A stretch of 64,000 bases of DNA, taken from positions 5,001-69,000 of the forward strand of contig JAQFVV010013061.1 of assembly GCA_028023455.1 (NCBI GenBank), written 5' to 3'. Both the position numbers and the translations under genes were made by a program. The notes under the pieces are model-generated. The model did no database searches and had not been told where the DNA came from. It saw only the letters and a program-made list of their open reading frames with translations. Positions 1 to 11,591 of the stretch are shown in pieces. Numbering within the stretch: the stretch's first letter is position 1; each line of letters begins with the position of its first letter. This stretch comes from Epiperipatus broadwayi. Taxonomy: Eukaryota; Onychophora; Udeonychophora; Euonychophora; Peripatidae.

Positions 1-300
1 TATAGAAAAGGGATGCATTTTATCCTCAGATTTTTAATATATGTGGCTGAAGAGTTAAAGGGTGGAAAACATTGAAATCCCATTAAAGTTGGAAGAATTG
101 CTATTTTAATATAAACTGAGCACTGATTGTAAGTATGTGTGGGAGATAGTGATCTGGACCAATTGATGAGTGCTAGTCCAGCATGAATTATGTGTATTGG
201 AGATCATTTATGTTTTTCCACATGCATGAAGTTATGTGTAGCAATTGTATGAGATAGATTGTATAGCTTATGTATTTAAATATTATATAAATCATCACTT
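1..300 (+). repeat. Family A interspersed repeat, copy 1 (5' end cut by window edge)
   Basis: Shares a long collinear stretch with the copies near 1966-2409, 14940-15370 and 30085-30310 (+) and 11499-12262 (-). Shared landmarks in order are a 'gaagagtt' block, 'cattaaagt', 'aactgagcactgatt', a block reading 'gatctggaccaattgatgag', 'cagcatgaa', 'gatcatttat' and 'tatgagat'. No coding potential is visible. The family is non-autonomous and unrecognised. A B-box-like 'gttcaaatccc' at the 3' end of some copies hints at a tRNA-related module, but no convincing A box goes with it. Confidence 0.8.
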
Positions 301-1235
301 CAAACCATTATAATACCACTGCAAAATAAAGATCTCTTCAAGTTTAATTAAATTTCCCCCAAATACATAGTCTCTTTTTTCAACATCATATTAGCAAATT
401 TCCTTATTTCATTTAAAATTTTTTACATATGTCTTTCCAGGGTCTTTTACAATATCTGGTTTCAGATGACTTCAATTCAAGCAATGTGTCCAATTGTCCT
501 CCATTTCAATCTCTTAATTTTTCAATAATGCCAATAATAGCTACTTTCTTTCTTTTAGCCACATATTTTGTTTTTCATTTCTTTTATTAATGTCAACATA
601 TATATATATAACCCATCCATCAGTTAATTATTATACAATGTGGTAACCACAGGTCTTTGCCTGAGCAATATAGTTGTTCTATGAATATATAGATTATTTT
701 TATATGACAATAATTAGATGATAATATATAAAATGTATTTAAAGAAAAAAACTATAGAAATCAGTCAGTTTACTTTATTATTTATATGTAAAACAGTTGC
801 TAATGATGTTTGTAAATTTATAGAAATCGATAGCTAATGTTTCTTTAGTGAAAAAAGTTTACACCATTTTATTTCATTCTGTACATTTTGTGATCTTTTA
901 TACTTGGTATTTTTTTTATCAAAAAACAGGTAATTTGTAAGACAAAAAATAAACATTAAATTGTACATAAAAATGTAAAAGAAAATAATTATAAGTAAAA
1001 TAATGAGACGATATTTATTCAAAGTTAAAACTGTTTTTTTTTTTTCGTTAAAAGTTACTGGAGCAAATAGTATTTAAACATATAAGCAATGTGTATATGT
1101 ATGAGCGTGTACTTGTGTTAGAGATAAACATCTTTATAATAAAAATATTGAGATTTACTTATAAAAAAGATTATTAAAACTTGAGTTTAAAAATGGAAAA
1201 AATAAATACATATAGTCTATATGTATATCCAAATA
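301..1235. other. A/T-rich stretch, nothing identified
   Basis: Only short homopolymer and TA runs (for example near 598-612). The short frames here are low-complexity and hydrophobic, as expected of random A/T-rich DNA. Confidence 0.6.
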
Positions 1236-1440
1236 TCAAATCACTCCACATGATTAAGAAATTCAGCACTGCCCTCTGTGAAATAAATATACAAATACGT
1301 TAGAGCCCGTAATTCAAAATAGCCAGCCTCAAAAATCATTTTGATATCATTTTGAGCTTGGCTATTTTGAAATATGGAGTCTAATGTATATATATCACAG
1401 AGGGCGGTTCTGAATTTCTTAACCATATGGTATGATTTGA
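1236..1440. repeat. Foldback element (about 205 bp palindrome)
   Basis: The two halves are imperfect reverse complements with arms of roughly 90-95 bp around a short centre near 1335. Left-arm landmarks 'tcaaatcac', 'aagaaattcag', 'gccctctgtga' and 'tagccagcctcaaaa' recur in reverse as 'ttttgagcttggcta', 'tcacagagggc', 'ctgaatttctt' and 'tgatttga'. This shape fits a MITE or foldback transposon. The 61-codon minus-strand frame here is only the arms being read through. Confidence 0.85.
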
Positions 1441-1799
1441 TAGTTGAATATTTATTTCAGATTAGCCTTACGTACTGGGATTATTTTCATTCATATATAC
1501 ATATATATGGATAGTGACGTCTGTTCTTAAAGGCAGATTGCACTATCATGTAATAGAGGACTATGAAAAAACTTGATGACCCTCAATATTGTTTCCCTTC
1601 CTTAATATAATTTATTATAGTATCTTAATATTTTGAAGTATATCTTATTTTTTACATGATTAATATATGTAACATATTCATGTGTAAATGATAATGTTTT
1701 ATCAGTTTTTTTCAATAATGCCAAATAAAATTAAGTGATAAATAATAACAAATATTTATTGATAAGAATGCAATATAAATCAAAATTTGCACGATTCAT
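1441..1799. other. A/T-rich stretch, nothing identified
   Basis: No repeat, RNA or coding signal recognised. Confidence 0.5.
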
Positions 1800-1965
1800 G
1801 TTTATGCGGTCAAATGTATTTGTTGTATGAGATGAAGTGGATAGCTGAAGGGAGCTTGAAAATCTGTGTTCAAATCCCTTATATAATTATATAACTCCGG
1901 GTATATAAATTATACTTGTGTAATCAATTATTACAAATTTAGCCTGAATCCTGCCTATCCCTTTT
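1800..1965 (+). repeat. Family A, partial copy 2 (3' portion only)
   Basis: Matches only the 3' third of family A: 'tatgagatgaagtggatag' followed by 'gtgttcaaatccc' and the A/T-rich 3' flank 'ataactccgg...tacttgtgtaatcaattatt'. That flank is valuable because it is the uninterrupted counterpart of the site where the hAT element at 2410-6154 inserted into copy 3. Confidence 0.75.
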
Positions 1966-2409
1966 CTGTGTTTATAAATTATACATGGGAGATCAGAGTG
2001 ACTTAAAGTCAACATCACTATGATAATGAAATTGGCATGAGCAGGGGACTTGGGCATTCCATGATCAGATTTTCCAATGGTATGGATGGCTGAAGAGTTA
2101 GAAGTTATAGTAGATTGAAACCTGTCCCATTAAAGTTTGAAGATTTCCTATCCAAATATAAACTGAGCATTGATTATATATATATATATATATGTGTGTG
2201 TGTGCGCGTGTGTGTGTGCGTGTGTGGAAGATAATGATCTGGACCAATTGATGAGTGTTGGCTCAGAATGATATATATATATATTGAAGATCATTTATCT
2301 TCTATGCATGTGTGTAGTCATGTATATCGGGTTTATGAGATGGAGTGTATAGATGAAAGGAATTTGAAATTCTGTGTTCAAATGTCTTATAGAATTATAT
2401 AACTCCAAG
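1966..2409 (+). repeat. Family A, copy 3, upstream part (split by a hAT insertion)
   Basis: The most complete plus-strand copy: it starts with the 'gatcagagtgacttaaagtcaa' region, continues through 'attccatgatcagattttc' and 'gtcccattaaagt', contains a TA/TG microsatellite, and ends in 'gtgttcaaatg' and 'ataactccaag'. Its 3' continuation resumes at 6155, after the transposon. Confidence 0.8.
2174..2226. repeat. (TA)n(TG)n microsatellite inside family A
   Basis: About ten TA units followed by TG units with CG interruptions. The copy at 30085-30310 has a TA/TG tract in the same place, so a microsatellite seed is an inherited part of the family. Confidence 0.85.
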
Positions 2410-5400
2410 CAGAAGTGGATTAAGCAGTAAGCAGACTAAGCAGTCATGTAGATGTCTTTTCATTAGGATTCAGGGAAAACTATGTTGTTGTTTTTTGTAT
2501 GCAATCAACCCTTCTATAACACAATATTATTTAAACTTTTGAAGGGAATTTAGATGAGTTTTGGTGGGATTCTAACTGTCAACTAGACATCAGGGAGTGA
2601 ACCTAATATAGCAAAGATAAGCCCAAATTATGTAAATATATATTTTTTAATTACACAAAAAATTCAATTCCTCCCAAAATAATAATTTGATTTAAATTTA
2701 AATACTCTGCTTTTAAAAAAATTATTGTAAATAAATTTTGCTGTTTTCCTGAAGCTGATTAATCTCCAGTGAAATGGTATATTCCTGAGCTCATATATGT
2801 GTCACCTATTTTTCCCCATAGCTCCATCTGTGCCAGATTTAAACCCTCTATGAGTAACTGATATATGTATCATCACACAGATATATGTGAATAAACAGAT
2901 GTATTCTCGTAGGTTTATATCTATTCCAGTGTGTATATTTTATTTAAAATCAAATTTATTAAATTATAGATTTTATTTTGTTAAATGAGACAATTTGTTA
3001 TATTATATTAAAAATCACATGTATATGTGTGAAGTTCGTGTATCACTACGATACATATATAACAAAATGTTATTTAACAGTTTCTAATAATTCTTAACTT
3101 TAAATTAAAGTAGTTATAAACAAAATTCACACCACGTATTTTTGCAATAATATTTTTCTAAAATGTATTTTATAGTAAACAAAATACTCTGAGATAAAAC
3201 TATTATCAAGTCCTTGGGAAATCAAGACAGCCCAAGTTAAATTAAAAATATCAGGTTTAAAATTTAAACAAAAGTTTAAATCAATTTTGCAAATTAAAAC
3301 ATCTTAGCAACATTATAATTAAAAAAAAAAATTTTTTTAGTAGGCATTGTTTGCAAGGCTAAAAGCTTTTAAACTATTATACAAAAAAAAAAAAAAAACT
3401 TTTTTCTTCATAGCAAAAAAATGAAGAGGCATCAAAATGGGTCACAAAAGCAAAAAAAGTTTTTAAAAACCTAGAAATTGATGAATTCCAAAGATATTCA
3501 TTGCATAATTTTTTAAAAGTTCATACAGAGTCACAGTTGCCATCAATACCTACATCAGATAATCCTGAATTGCCTGAATTCAAAACTTCTTCTAAAGAAG
3601 GGAAAGAAGAATAAATTGAGAATCAAGAGGTTGAAATTGCTACTGAAAAAAGAGATTGCAAAAACTTAGAAGGTAGAGGTAGTCCAGAAAGACACTTCAA
3701 TGTAGACATCAAAGTAGTAAATGATATAGCTTTATGGTCAACAATATTAACAAATGCTATTATAAATCATATTCTTAATAATGAACCAAAAATATTGGAA
3801 ATATGGAGAATTTAAAGTCAATGTATAGAGACAAAGATGAAATGTGTTATAGGTGAGTTTCTTATGATCATTTCTACAGTAAGAAATCAAATCGAATTAT
3901 GGAAAAGAGAAATTGGCTCATATTTTCAGAAACAATCAAAAGTGTTTATGGCTACTCATGCAAACCTTTTTAACAATAAAGTCTAAATGAATAACTGGTT
4001 TACAAAATTGGAGATCAATAACTGTTTTTTTAATGGACCATGAAGTTTCAAAAAACCACATGTCAGTTATGTGTACTATGTATAAAAAATTAACAAAATT
4101 CAATAAAATTGATTCTCAACTCAGGAAAAGAAAAAATAAGAATGTTAATGGAGAGAAGTATTGAAAAGAATTGTAGCAACAATAAAATTGTTGAATCGCT
4201 TAGGATTAGGATTTAGGGGTCACAATTAAAGCAAAGATTCCACAAGGAAAGCAAATTATTTAACCTGCTTGGAATATCTAAGTGAATATGATGAGTTTTT
4301 AAAGTTACATCTACAAAAATATGCCAACCAAGGATGAAAAAATGTAAACTATTTATCTCAGATTATTTACAATGAATTTGTAAGTCTTATTGGAAATCAA
4401 GTAAGAATGGAAATAATTGAAGGAATCAAATATATGACTCATAATAGTATAATTGTTGATTCCACTCCCGATGTTTCACATATGGATCAAGTAACATTTG
4501 TGGTAAGATATGTTTCATTCTGGATAATATAATGGAAAGATTTGTGGAATTTATTACTTAAATAAACTCATGTCTTCCTATTTGGAACAAAAAAATTTGC
4601 AAATATTAATAAAATTAGGAGTGAATATTAAAAACTTTCAATGACAATCATTTGATAATTCTTCCAAAATGCCAGGAAAGCACTCAGACTTGCAAGCACA
4701 TATTGAAAAAACATTGTCCAAGTGTGTTTTTATTCCATGTGCTAATCATTTCTTAAATTTAATTGGAAATTTCACTGCAGAAAGTTGTAACACTGCAATT
4801 TATGTTTGTGAAGAATTTATTTACTTTTTTTTGCCAACCCATCTAAAAATGTGTAAACATTCCATCACAATAAAAATAGTTTCTAATACAAGATGGTCAG
4901 CAAGAGCACATGTTGTATTAGCTATAAAAGTTGGTTTCACCCATATAAAAGAGGCTTTAACTGAAATTTCTAATTCAGAATAAGAAAAAAAGTTACCATA
5001 GTGCAATTGACTTCACTTCTGAAGAAAATGGACAAGTATGAAACTGCCCTAATGACAGTGATTTGAAATACTATTTTACAAAGAATAAATGCTACAAATA
5101 AATCACTGCAATCAGTGGAGTGTGAACTATTGAAAAGATATCTATCCTACCGAAGTCATTAGAAAATTTTATCAATAATTTCAGAGAAGAATTTGAAAAA
5201 GTTGAAAAAGAGGCATCTGATTTATTAGGACTATTATTTAATGTGGGATATGGTCAAACTCACAAACAACAAAAAAGAAAAATGTTTTTTGATGAAAACA
5301 AAAAAAATCAAACATGATTTTATAATAAGAGAAAATTTCATAATCAATTCATTTTATGTCACTTATGATAACACCAAGGCAGAACTATCTTGAAAAACTC

Positions 5401-6154
5401 AGATGTATAAAGTTTTTTTAGAACCTTTTTAAATATATTTTATTGGAATTTGTCAATAGAAAAAAAAAGTATGTGATAAAAAAGTTTAAGGATATTTACA
5501 AAAATGACATAGATGTTTGTAATTTTGAAGATGTATTTGACTATTTTTAATATTTCCACATTACAGCAATGTTTATAACTTATTTTGGCCATGAATATGA
5601 GGGAAAACCTCGAAAATGCTGGGCCTAAATTGATTTGATTTTTTTGGTTGATGCTTACAGCTTCTTCTTCAGTGGGTAAATCGTTTTTATATGCTAATAT
5701 TTCTAAAAGAAAATGAGGTCACCATATAAACCATACCAGACATCTATTGAGCTGACAAAGAAATTACTTGCATATTTCTAAATGTTGAAACATTATTATT
5801 TTTTTTAACAATTCCCTTATATAATGTGTCAGGAAAAAGATTATTTTCTGTTTTAAAAGTATGCAAAAAATATTTAAGGAGTACTATGGGAAAAGAAATA
5901 TTAAATAATATGGCCATTCTCTATATAGAGCATGAAGCCAAATTGACACTGCAAAAATAATTGATGCATTTGCAAGAGATAAAGCAAGCCAGAAATTCAC
6001 ATAAAAAATGTTTGTTAATAAATTCATTTAATGTGTTATGGTATGAAATTTTTGATTACTTTTCTTTTTTGTTAATAACATAATGAGAGATTTTTTGAAT
6101 TTTTTTTTCTAACTTGAATTGTTACTGCTTAGAGCCTCGCTTGATCCACATGTG
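2410..6154 (+). mobile_element. hAT-superfamily DNA transposon, decayed autonomous copy (3.75 kb)
   Basis: Seen: the left end CAGAAGTGGATTAAGC and the reverse complement of the right end, CACATGTGGATCAAGC, match at 13 of 16 positions and begin with the CA(G/C) typical of hAT termini. Immediate flanks are ACTCCAAG (2402-2409) and ACTCCAAT (6155-6162), an 8 bp target duplication with one mismatch, the length diagnostic of hAT. The interior holds a broken transposase (3421-6004) with about 1 kb of non-coding DNA before it. The insertion split a family A copy: the DNA outside both ends joins into the uninterrupted sequence seen at about 1880-1940. The element has lost its reading frame and should be immobile by its own protein. 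Confidence 0.9.
3421..6004 (+). pseudogene. hAT transposase, ZMYM1/TTF-type zinc-finger family, degenerate
   Basis: Transposase remains readable in pieces across all three frames, with many stops and frameshifts. The start ATG opens a basic segment reading MKRHQNGSQKQKKFLK, like the N-terminus of ZMYM1-like hAT proteins. Near 4455-4515 there is VDSTPDVSHMDQVTFVVRYV, corresponding to the first catalytic Asp region. The longest intact piece (4669-4983, 104 codons) contains FIPCANHFLNLIG and VSNTRWSARA, the latter a hallmark of this hAT group. Near 5840-5940 the C-terminal dimerisation segment reads KKYLRSTMGKEILNNMAILY, and the frame ends in DAFARDKASQKFT plus a stop. The order and spacing match a full-length transposase of roughly 800 residues. 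The function would have been cut-and-paste transposition in the nucleus; this copy cannot encode it. Confidence 0.9.
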
Positions 6155-6200
6155 ACTCCAATTATGTAAATATACTTGTATAATCAATTATTTTATAAAT
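6155..6200 (+). repeat. Family A, copy 3, downstream part
   Basis: Begins with the right-hand target duplication ACTCCAAT and continues 'tacttgtataatcaattatt', collinear with the intact flank of copy 2 near 1905-1935. It is the 3' remainder of the family A copy interrupted by the hAT element. Confidence 0.75.
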
Positions 6201-9200
6201 ATAAATTTAAATTATATAAAACTTTAAAACAACAATATCAGAAATAGTAATAAAAAAATGTAATGAAAAGTTTAATAGACTTAAAATCTCATTTTAGCAA
6301 TAGCAACTGGAAAAAGCAAATTTTGTTAAATTGTAATATGTTAAGTCAAAAAATATTCAGAATTTAACTAATAGGAAAAACCATATTTGTTAAAAATATT
6401 TAAACTTTATCTGTATGTAAAACTTTATAAACTCACACAAGTACATAAACTTATAAATAGCACCATTAAATTTTAAAGTGCTGCATTAAATCTATAATCT
6501 ACAAATCAAACTTGTTAAACATTAAAGGATGGATTGTCAAAGAAGTCATGAATAAGCAGCTATGAAATGGCTTAGAGTAGAATTGGGTCAATCAATTTTG
6601 CTCCTGTGGGAACCAATAAAAACTGTGGCTTTTAAAATTACATAGAAGGATCTTGTAATACGAAGATAATATATTTACATAACCCACATATGACATGGAG
6701 TTCAAATCAAAACCAAAAGCACCTTTTTTCACAAGAGGCTTTAGATTTTTTGTCAGGTTGGTGGTCCATAAGCAACTTAACTATTTATCCAACATTGGAC
6801 CAACTCTCCCTGTTAATTGGTAGGCCTGATAAACACTTCTTTCTCTTTCACTATTTCTTTATAAGATGTGTTGAAGAGGTCATTGATTTGCTGTAAGCAA
6901 ATTATTATAAAAGTCTGCTTTTCTTCTAATTTAAAACTGTTTACTGAACAATACAATAAATAGAAAATAATTATATTAAATAAGAAAAAATATGCACTCC
7001 AACTCCCACATAGGAGGGCCTTTCATTCACATAAGGGTTTGCCCTTGCAGTCCTCATCAACCTTATACTCAATATTTTGGCTAACAAACAGCTAACTACT
7101 ATAATGGTATAGTTCACGTCGATTATTTTTCAAATATTAGCTTTTTTGTAAGACTAATATATCATAAGACAATGACTTCATAAAAACAATATTATTCACA
7201 TAAGATAAAATGGTTATAATCATGCCCCAATGTGAAAAATCCCATGCAGTATAAAGTTTATTACATACAATAATTTAAAATGTATTGATTATATAGTATT
7301 GTGCCACATACTGAGCAATAATAAAATTCATTATATAATGATTAGAAATATGATTATTATACTTATCTAATTTGTATGCTATATCCTTTAAGATAATCTA
7401 TAATGAAATTTATGATGCTTCAAAAATAAATAAAAATTTTATTATTAATGTCGCATAATAATCAACTTTTATTTAATTAATACAATATATAATAAAAAAT
7501 AAATTTGATCATATGCAATAACAAAATGCATTAAAAATAAATTTTAAAATATGTACATTAGCTAAAATATATTTATTCAATTAATTTTAATAAAATATTC
7601 TCATAAATACTAATTCCACTCAAAATAAAAGTGCTGTCATTACAAACACAAATTGTTTTGGTTATAGAGAAGTGAATAGGGATTTATTTTATGCAATTAA
7701 TAATTAACTTTATATGATTAAAGTATACTGAATATATGTTAAAAACATTATTTATTTTCCTTAGTTTTTATCTTCTTGTAATTTATACAAAACCAGATTT
7801 CTAACAGATCTAAGATAATGGATGCTTTCACTGCAAATGTAATAAAAATAAGCAAAACAATACAGATTTCATTCAACACATAATTAAAAATTAATTTACA
7901 TTATACAAAACAACAATGCACATTAATAATAAAAATTTTAAATATGCATATTACACCAAAATAATTATTAGTTAATTAATTTTTGATTAATAATTTAATA
8001 TCTATAGAAATTTTAATTTTGGCCAAGCAAAAACACAAACAATGTTAGCAAAATACAAAAAAAAATTACCACTTATATAATTAAAATTATAGCAGTGACT
8101 TATTTCTTGATGTAAGTTTCTTTTGATTATTCATGCAGACTTTCTTTGTGATGTTTTATTGGGTGGAAGTCAATAAATTAAATTTATGTTTTTTACCCTC
8201 TACTGGTAAATTTTGCAATTTTTTACAGCTTTAAATTCATGTATATTTTTTTAATATTTTAATTTAAAAAAGAACAAAACATGTCAAGATAATTGAATAA
8301 GTGGGTCTTCACAGTTTCTTAAACTCTATGATGATGTGTGCCTTTTATATATTTGACATTCTCAAACTATGCAAGATTATTTTGAGGAAATATTACAATG
8401 GTCTAAAAACTTGATTTTGTTGAAAGTTTATGATTATTTTTGTATAGAAATTGTATGATAATTATTGGAAATCAAAAATATATTATTCCATATTTATTTT
8501 TCACAGAAATGTTTTATTTTTAAATATAAAAGCTTATATTTTTCTGAGTAATGTCACAATAGAGATTATAACCACAGGAAATCCAAGTGTATAAAATGTC
8601 ATCACTAAACAATCTGTAATAACATTTAGTGATGTATAATTGCTAATAAGTTATAAATATTCAAAGTATAATTTGATTGATTTACTCATTATTGTAAATA
8701 ATTCATAGAGATTTTTAAAGCAAACATCAAACAACTAAGATTTTGTTCATTATGAAAATTGAATCTGCTCCACCTGAAATTCAATTATGAAACAGTTCTT
8801 TGTTTTGATTGAAATCTAATTCGTACAATAATTCTGAAAATCAAATGTGATTTTTTAAAATTTATTTAATTTCTAAACAAAAATATCTATCAAATGTGAT
8901 CTGATTTATTATATTCTGATAAATAATACTGGTTTAATATTAAAGTTAATATTATTAAGTGAGAATAAAGAAATCTGTCAGAATACAGGGTGATTAAAAC
9001 TGAATTTATGAGAAAAATTAACAAGTGAATGATAAATTATTGAATTTTAAAAAAATGTTACGGAATAAAAAAATCATAAGATAGTTTATCATTTTTGGGG
9101 GCTGTAGTTATAAAAAAGTACCTTAATAGTTTTTTTTATAATTTATTTTAAATATAATTGTATTTAGATAAATTATTTCTAAAGTGACATAACTGTTCTT

Positions 9201-9627
9201 GGTATTATGCAGGTAATAAATAATTTTTTTAATTTTTATTTTTAAAAATCTGCCTTTGGCTAATCTTATATTTATAGATAATGTGAATAAAAAGTTTTGG
9301 AATAAAGCAACATTTAGAAATATGCATTTGAAATATTTTTTATTACAAACCTCTAATACCTCAATATGGATTCAATCATTTTTTCAGTTGGTACCACTTT
9401 ATATTAGGAATTAATTAGGCATGAAAAAATATTATACCTGTTTACCCACATGTAATAAATAAAAAAGGAAACAGTTCCAAGTATTTTTTTAAAAAAATTA
9501 TGTTACCAATAGAAAATGTGAATGAAGTATTGGTGATAGGTTATAATTTCAATGTTTATTATATTCAATTTAAAATGTAACCAGTGGTTATTTAGTTTTG
9601 TGTTCATATGGCTTTATGTACATATTT
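6201..9627. other. A/T-rich non-coding stretch with faint diverged repeats
   Basis: No coding, RNA or clear mobile feature. Two short segments (about 8430-8560 and 8868-8945) resemble 14035-14150 and 13563-13625 respectively, for example a shared 'aacaaaaatatctatcaaat'. This hints at an old dispersed repeat that has largely decayed. The 68-codon frame at 6690-6896 has no recognisable motif. Confidence 0.45.
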
Positions 9628-9961
9628 AATCTTATAATTGAATATTTATAAATAGAATAATTGGATATAGGTAAAGTATGACTTTTAAAATTTTATCCAC
9701 TTAGGATAAAATTTTAAAAAAAATAACAACAAAAGGAAAATAAATGAAGCTATGCTAATATACAAATACTAACAAGACTTAATTAATAAACAGGCAGCAA
9801 ATGTTAAGTTCATGAAATAGTGAGAAGGTTAGCTTTTCAAAGTATTAGTTGACAAAGACTATGAGAATAGTCAAAAGCACTCCTAAGTAAATAAAATTTT
9901 TAAAAGTTATACTTTACATATAACTAATTACTGTATTTATAAATATTCAATTATAAGATTA
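9628..9961. repeat. Foldback element with about 75 bp arms
   Basis: The left arm at 9628-9705 ('taatcttataattgaatatt' and onward to 'aaagtatgacttttaaaatt') recurs in reverse at about 9885-9961 ('aaaagttatactttacatat' to 'attcaattataagatta'). The left arm is followed by a small perfect hairpin 'taaaattttatcc / ggataaaatttta'. The central 170 bp has no coding potential. MITE-like. Confidence 0.8.
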
Positions 9962-10062
9962 CCATATATTGATTTGAAAAAATACAGACATTAAATTATA
10001 ATATTATATATAGGAGAGAGCTCACAAACAAGCTCTTAACAACCTTTGCAGAATATCCCCAA

Positions 10063-10100
10063 CCCCAGATTTGTTTCTGCTATTGACTTCCTCAGTGAGA
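10063..10100 (-). ncRNA. Hammerhead-like ribozyme motif in left family E unit
   Basis: On the minus strand the order is TCTCA, CTGAGGA, an 11 nt segment, GAAAC, AA, ATC, TGGGG. CTGANGA and GAAA are the two invariant hammerhead core strands; TCTCA/TGGGG can form stem I with a wobble. The usual GTC at the cleavage site is ATC here, which removes the second stem III pair, so this copy is probably inactive. Confidence 0.4.
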
Positions 10101-10700
10101 TGCTAGGGTAATGAAGCATTAGATTAAAAATACCAGGTCAAACCCAGCACTTTATCTAAGATATAACTATTAAGTAGAAAATCTGAAATTTTCAGGCATT
10201 CATATGTCTTCCAATCCAGCTATCTAACTTAAATAGCCACATGGAAGTGAGCCAAGTTCAGATACACCATATATTAATAACTTTAGCAATATAACATCAC
10301 CAAAGCCTTAATAGAAAAACTAAAATTACAAAGAAATCAAGTCACATGACCTAATTTAACAAGCTTGTATTACAAATGTTATATATAGAATTCGCAAATA
10401 AGCTCATAACAAACTTTGCAAAATACAAGCTTATTAAATTAGGTCATTCAACATATGACTTGATTTCTTTGTAATTTTATTTTTTGCTATTAATTTAAGG
10501 CTTTAGTGATTTTATATTGTTAAAGTTATTAACATATTGTGTATCTTGGTGCAGTCCCATATGACTATTTAAGTTAGATAGCTAAATTGGAAGACATATG
10601 AATGTCTGGAAATTTCAGAATTTCTACTTAATAGTTATCCATTAGATAAAGTTCTGGGATTGTCCTGGTATTTTTAATCTAATGCTTGAATATCCTAGCA

Positions 10701-10734
10701 CCTCACTGAGGAAGTAGCAGAAACTGGTCTGGGG
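10701..10734 (+). ncRNA. Hammerhead-like ribozyme motif in right family E unit
   Basis: Reads CCTCA, CTGAGGA, 7 nt, GAAAC, TG, GTC, TGGGG. CCTCA and TGGGG form a 5 bp stem I (one G-U), CTGAGGA fits C3-A9 of the core, GAA with AC/GT gives a two-pair stem III, and the C of GTC sits at the cleavage position. This is the type I arrangement reported for retroelement hammerheads. The weak point is stem II, only 7 nt here and without the usual G-C closing pair. Activity is inferred, not shown. Confidence 0.45.
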
Positions 10735-11089
10735 TTACAGATATTCTGCAAAGCTTGTTAAGCACTTATTTCTGAGCTCTATATATAACATTTGTAATAT
10801 AAGCTTGCTAAATTAGGTCATGTAACATATGACTTGGTTTCTTATATATATATATATATTAAAACTTATTTAAAATATGGCTTTTATATGAATTTATTTT
10901 ATTAATTTTTATAAGTACATACTTTATATTGTGAACTTTATATTTGTAAACTAAATTACAGAAAATATTTAAATATATTAAATGAAACTTCTAATTATTT
11001 TTAAAACTTTGTTTTTATTTTATGAAGCAACATATGTGTGTAAAATTTAGAAACACTATTGTTTTAATTATTTATTGTCTGAAAAATGG

Positions 11090-11300
11090 AATATCTATTT
11101 AGCTTATTTGTATATTGTGCCTTATTTACATATTACATAAGCATATCTGTACTGTATAATTTTATTCACTATTATGATTCTTATAGTGTTTTTTCTGAAA
11201 GCTAACTCAGTGCTATTAATTAGTTTATTTTTTATTAATTGTTTACCTTTCCAATATAACTCAATGTCAACGAGTTTTTAAGAATTTATCAATGTAGTAA
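11090..11300 (+). mobile_element. Penelope-like element 3' tail, solo fragment
   Basis: Collinear with the DNA directly downstream of the decayed PLE reading frame at 56560-56760. Shared strings include 'gcatatctgtactgt' (in slightly altered form), 'gctattaatta', 'aattgtttaccttt' and 'agtcaatgagtgtttaagaatt' (about three quarters identical overall). It therefore looks like a heavily 5'-truncated insertion of the same element, the usual fate of target-primed retroelements. Confidence 0.7.
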
Positions 11301-11498
11301 TATCTTTAATCTGAAAAAAATTATTAATTCATATATATATAAACTAATAGATATTTGCATATAATTTCATTAAAAACCCGTAGTCATATTCATTACACTA
11401 TCTTTTTTTTCAACATTATAAATATAAAATTAATTAATCAAAATAATAAAATAAAATATTTTTTTTTATATTTTATCTACTATATTCAATATTTAATA
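11301..11498. other. A/T-rich spacer
   Basis: Short TA tracts only; nothing else seen. Confidence 0.4.
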
Positions 11499-11555
11499 AC
11501 TGAAACACACAGGCTTATTATATACCTGTGTATATATATATGTAATATATAGGGT

Positions 11556-11591
<36 letters not shown>

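Larger units (their letters stand above)
10002..10845. repeat. Family E: two inverted copies of a roughly 380 bp repeat
   Basis: The left copy (about 10002-10395) and right copy (about 10400-10800) are reverse complements over nearly their whole length. Landmarks such as 'ctttgcagaatat', 'cctcactgaggaag' (or its complement), 'tagattaaaaatacc' and 'aagtcacatgacctaattt' appear in mirrored order. The outer and inner boundaries share the string 'acaaatgttatatata', so each unit seems to start and end with the same short sequence. Beyond 10800 about 45 bp of the inner boundary region recurs. Both units carry the hammerhead-like motif described separately. No protein is encoded. Confidence 0.85.
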
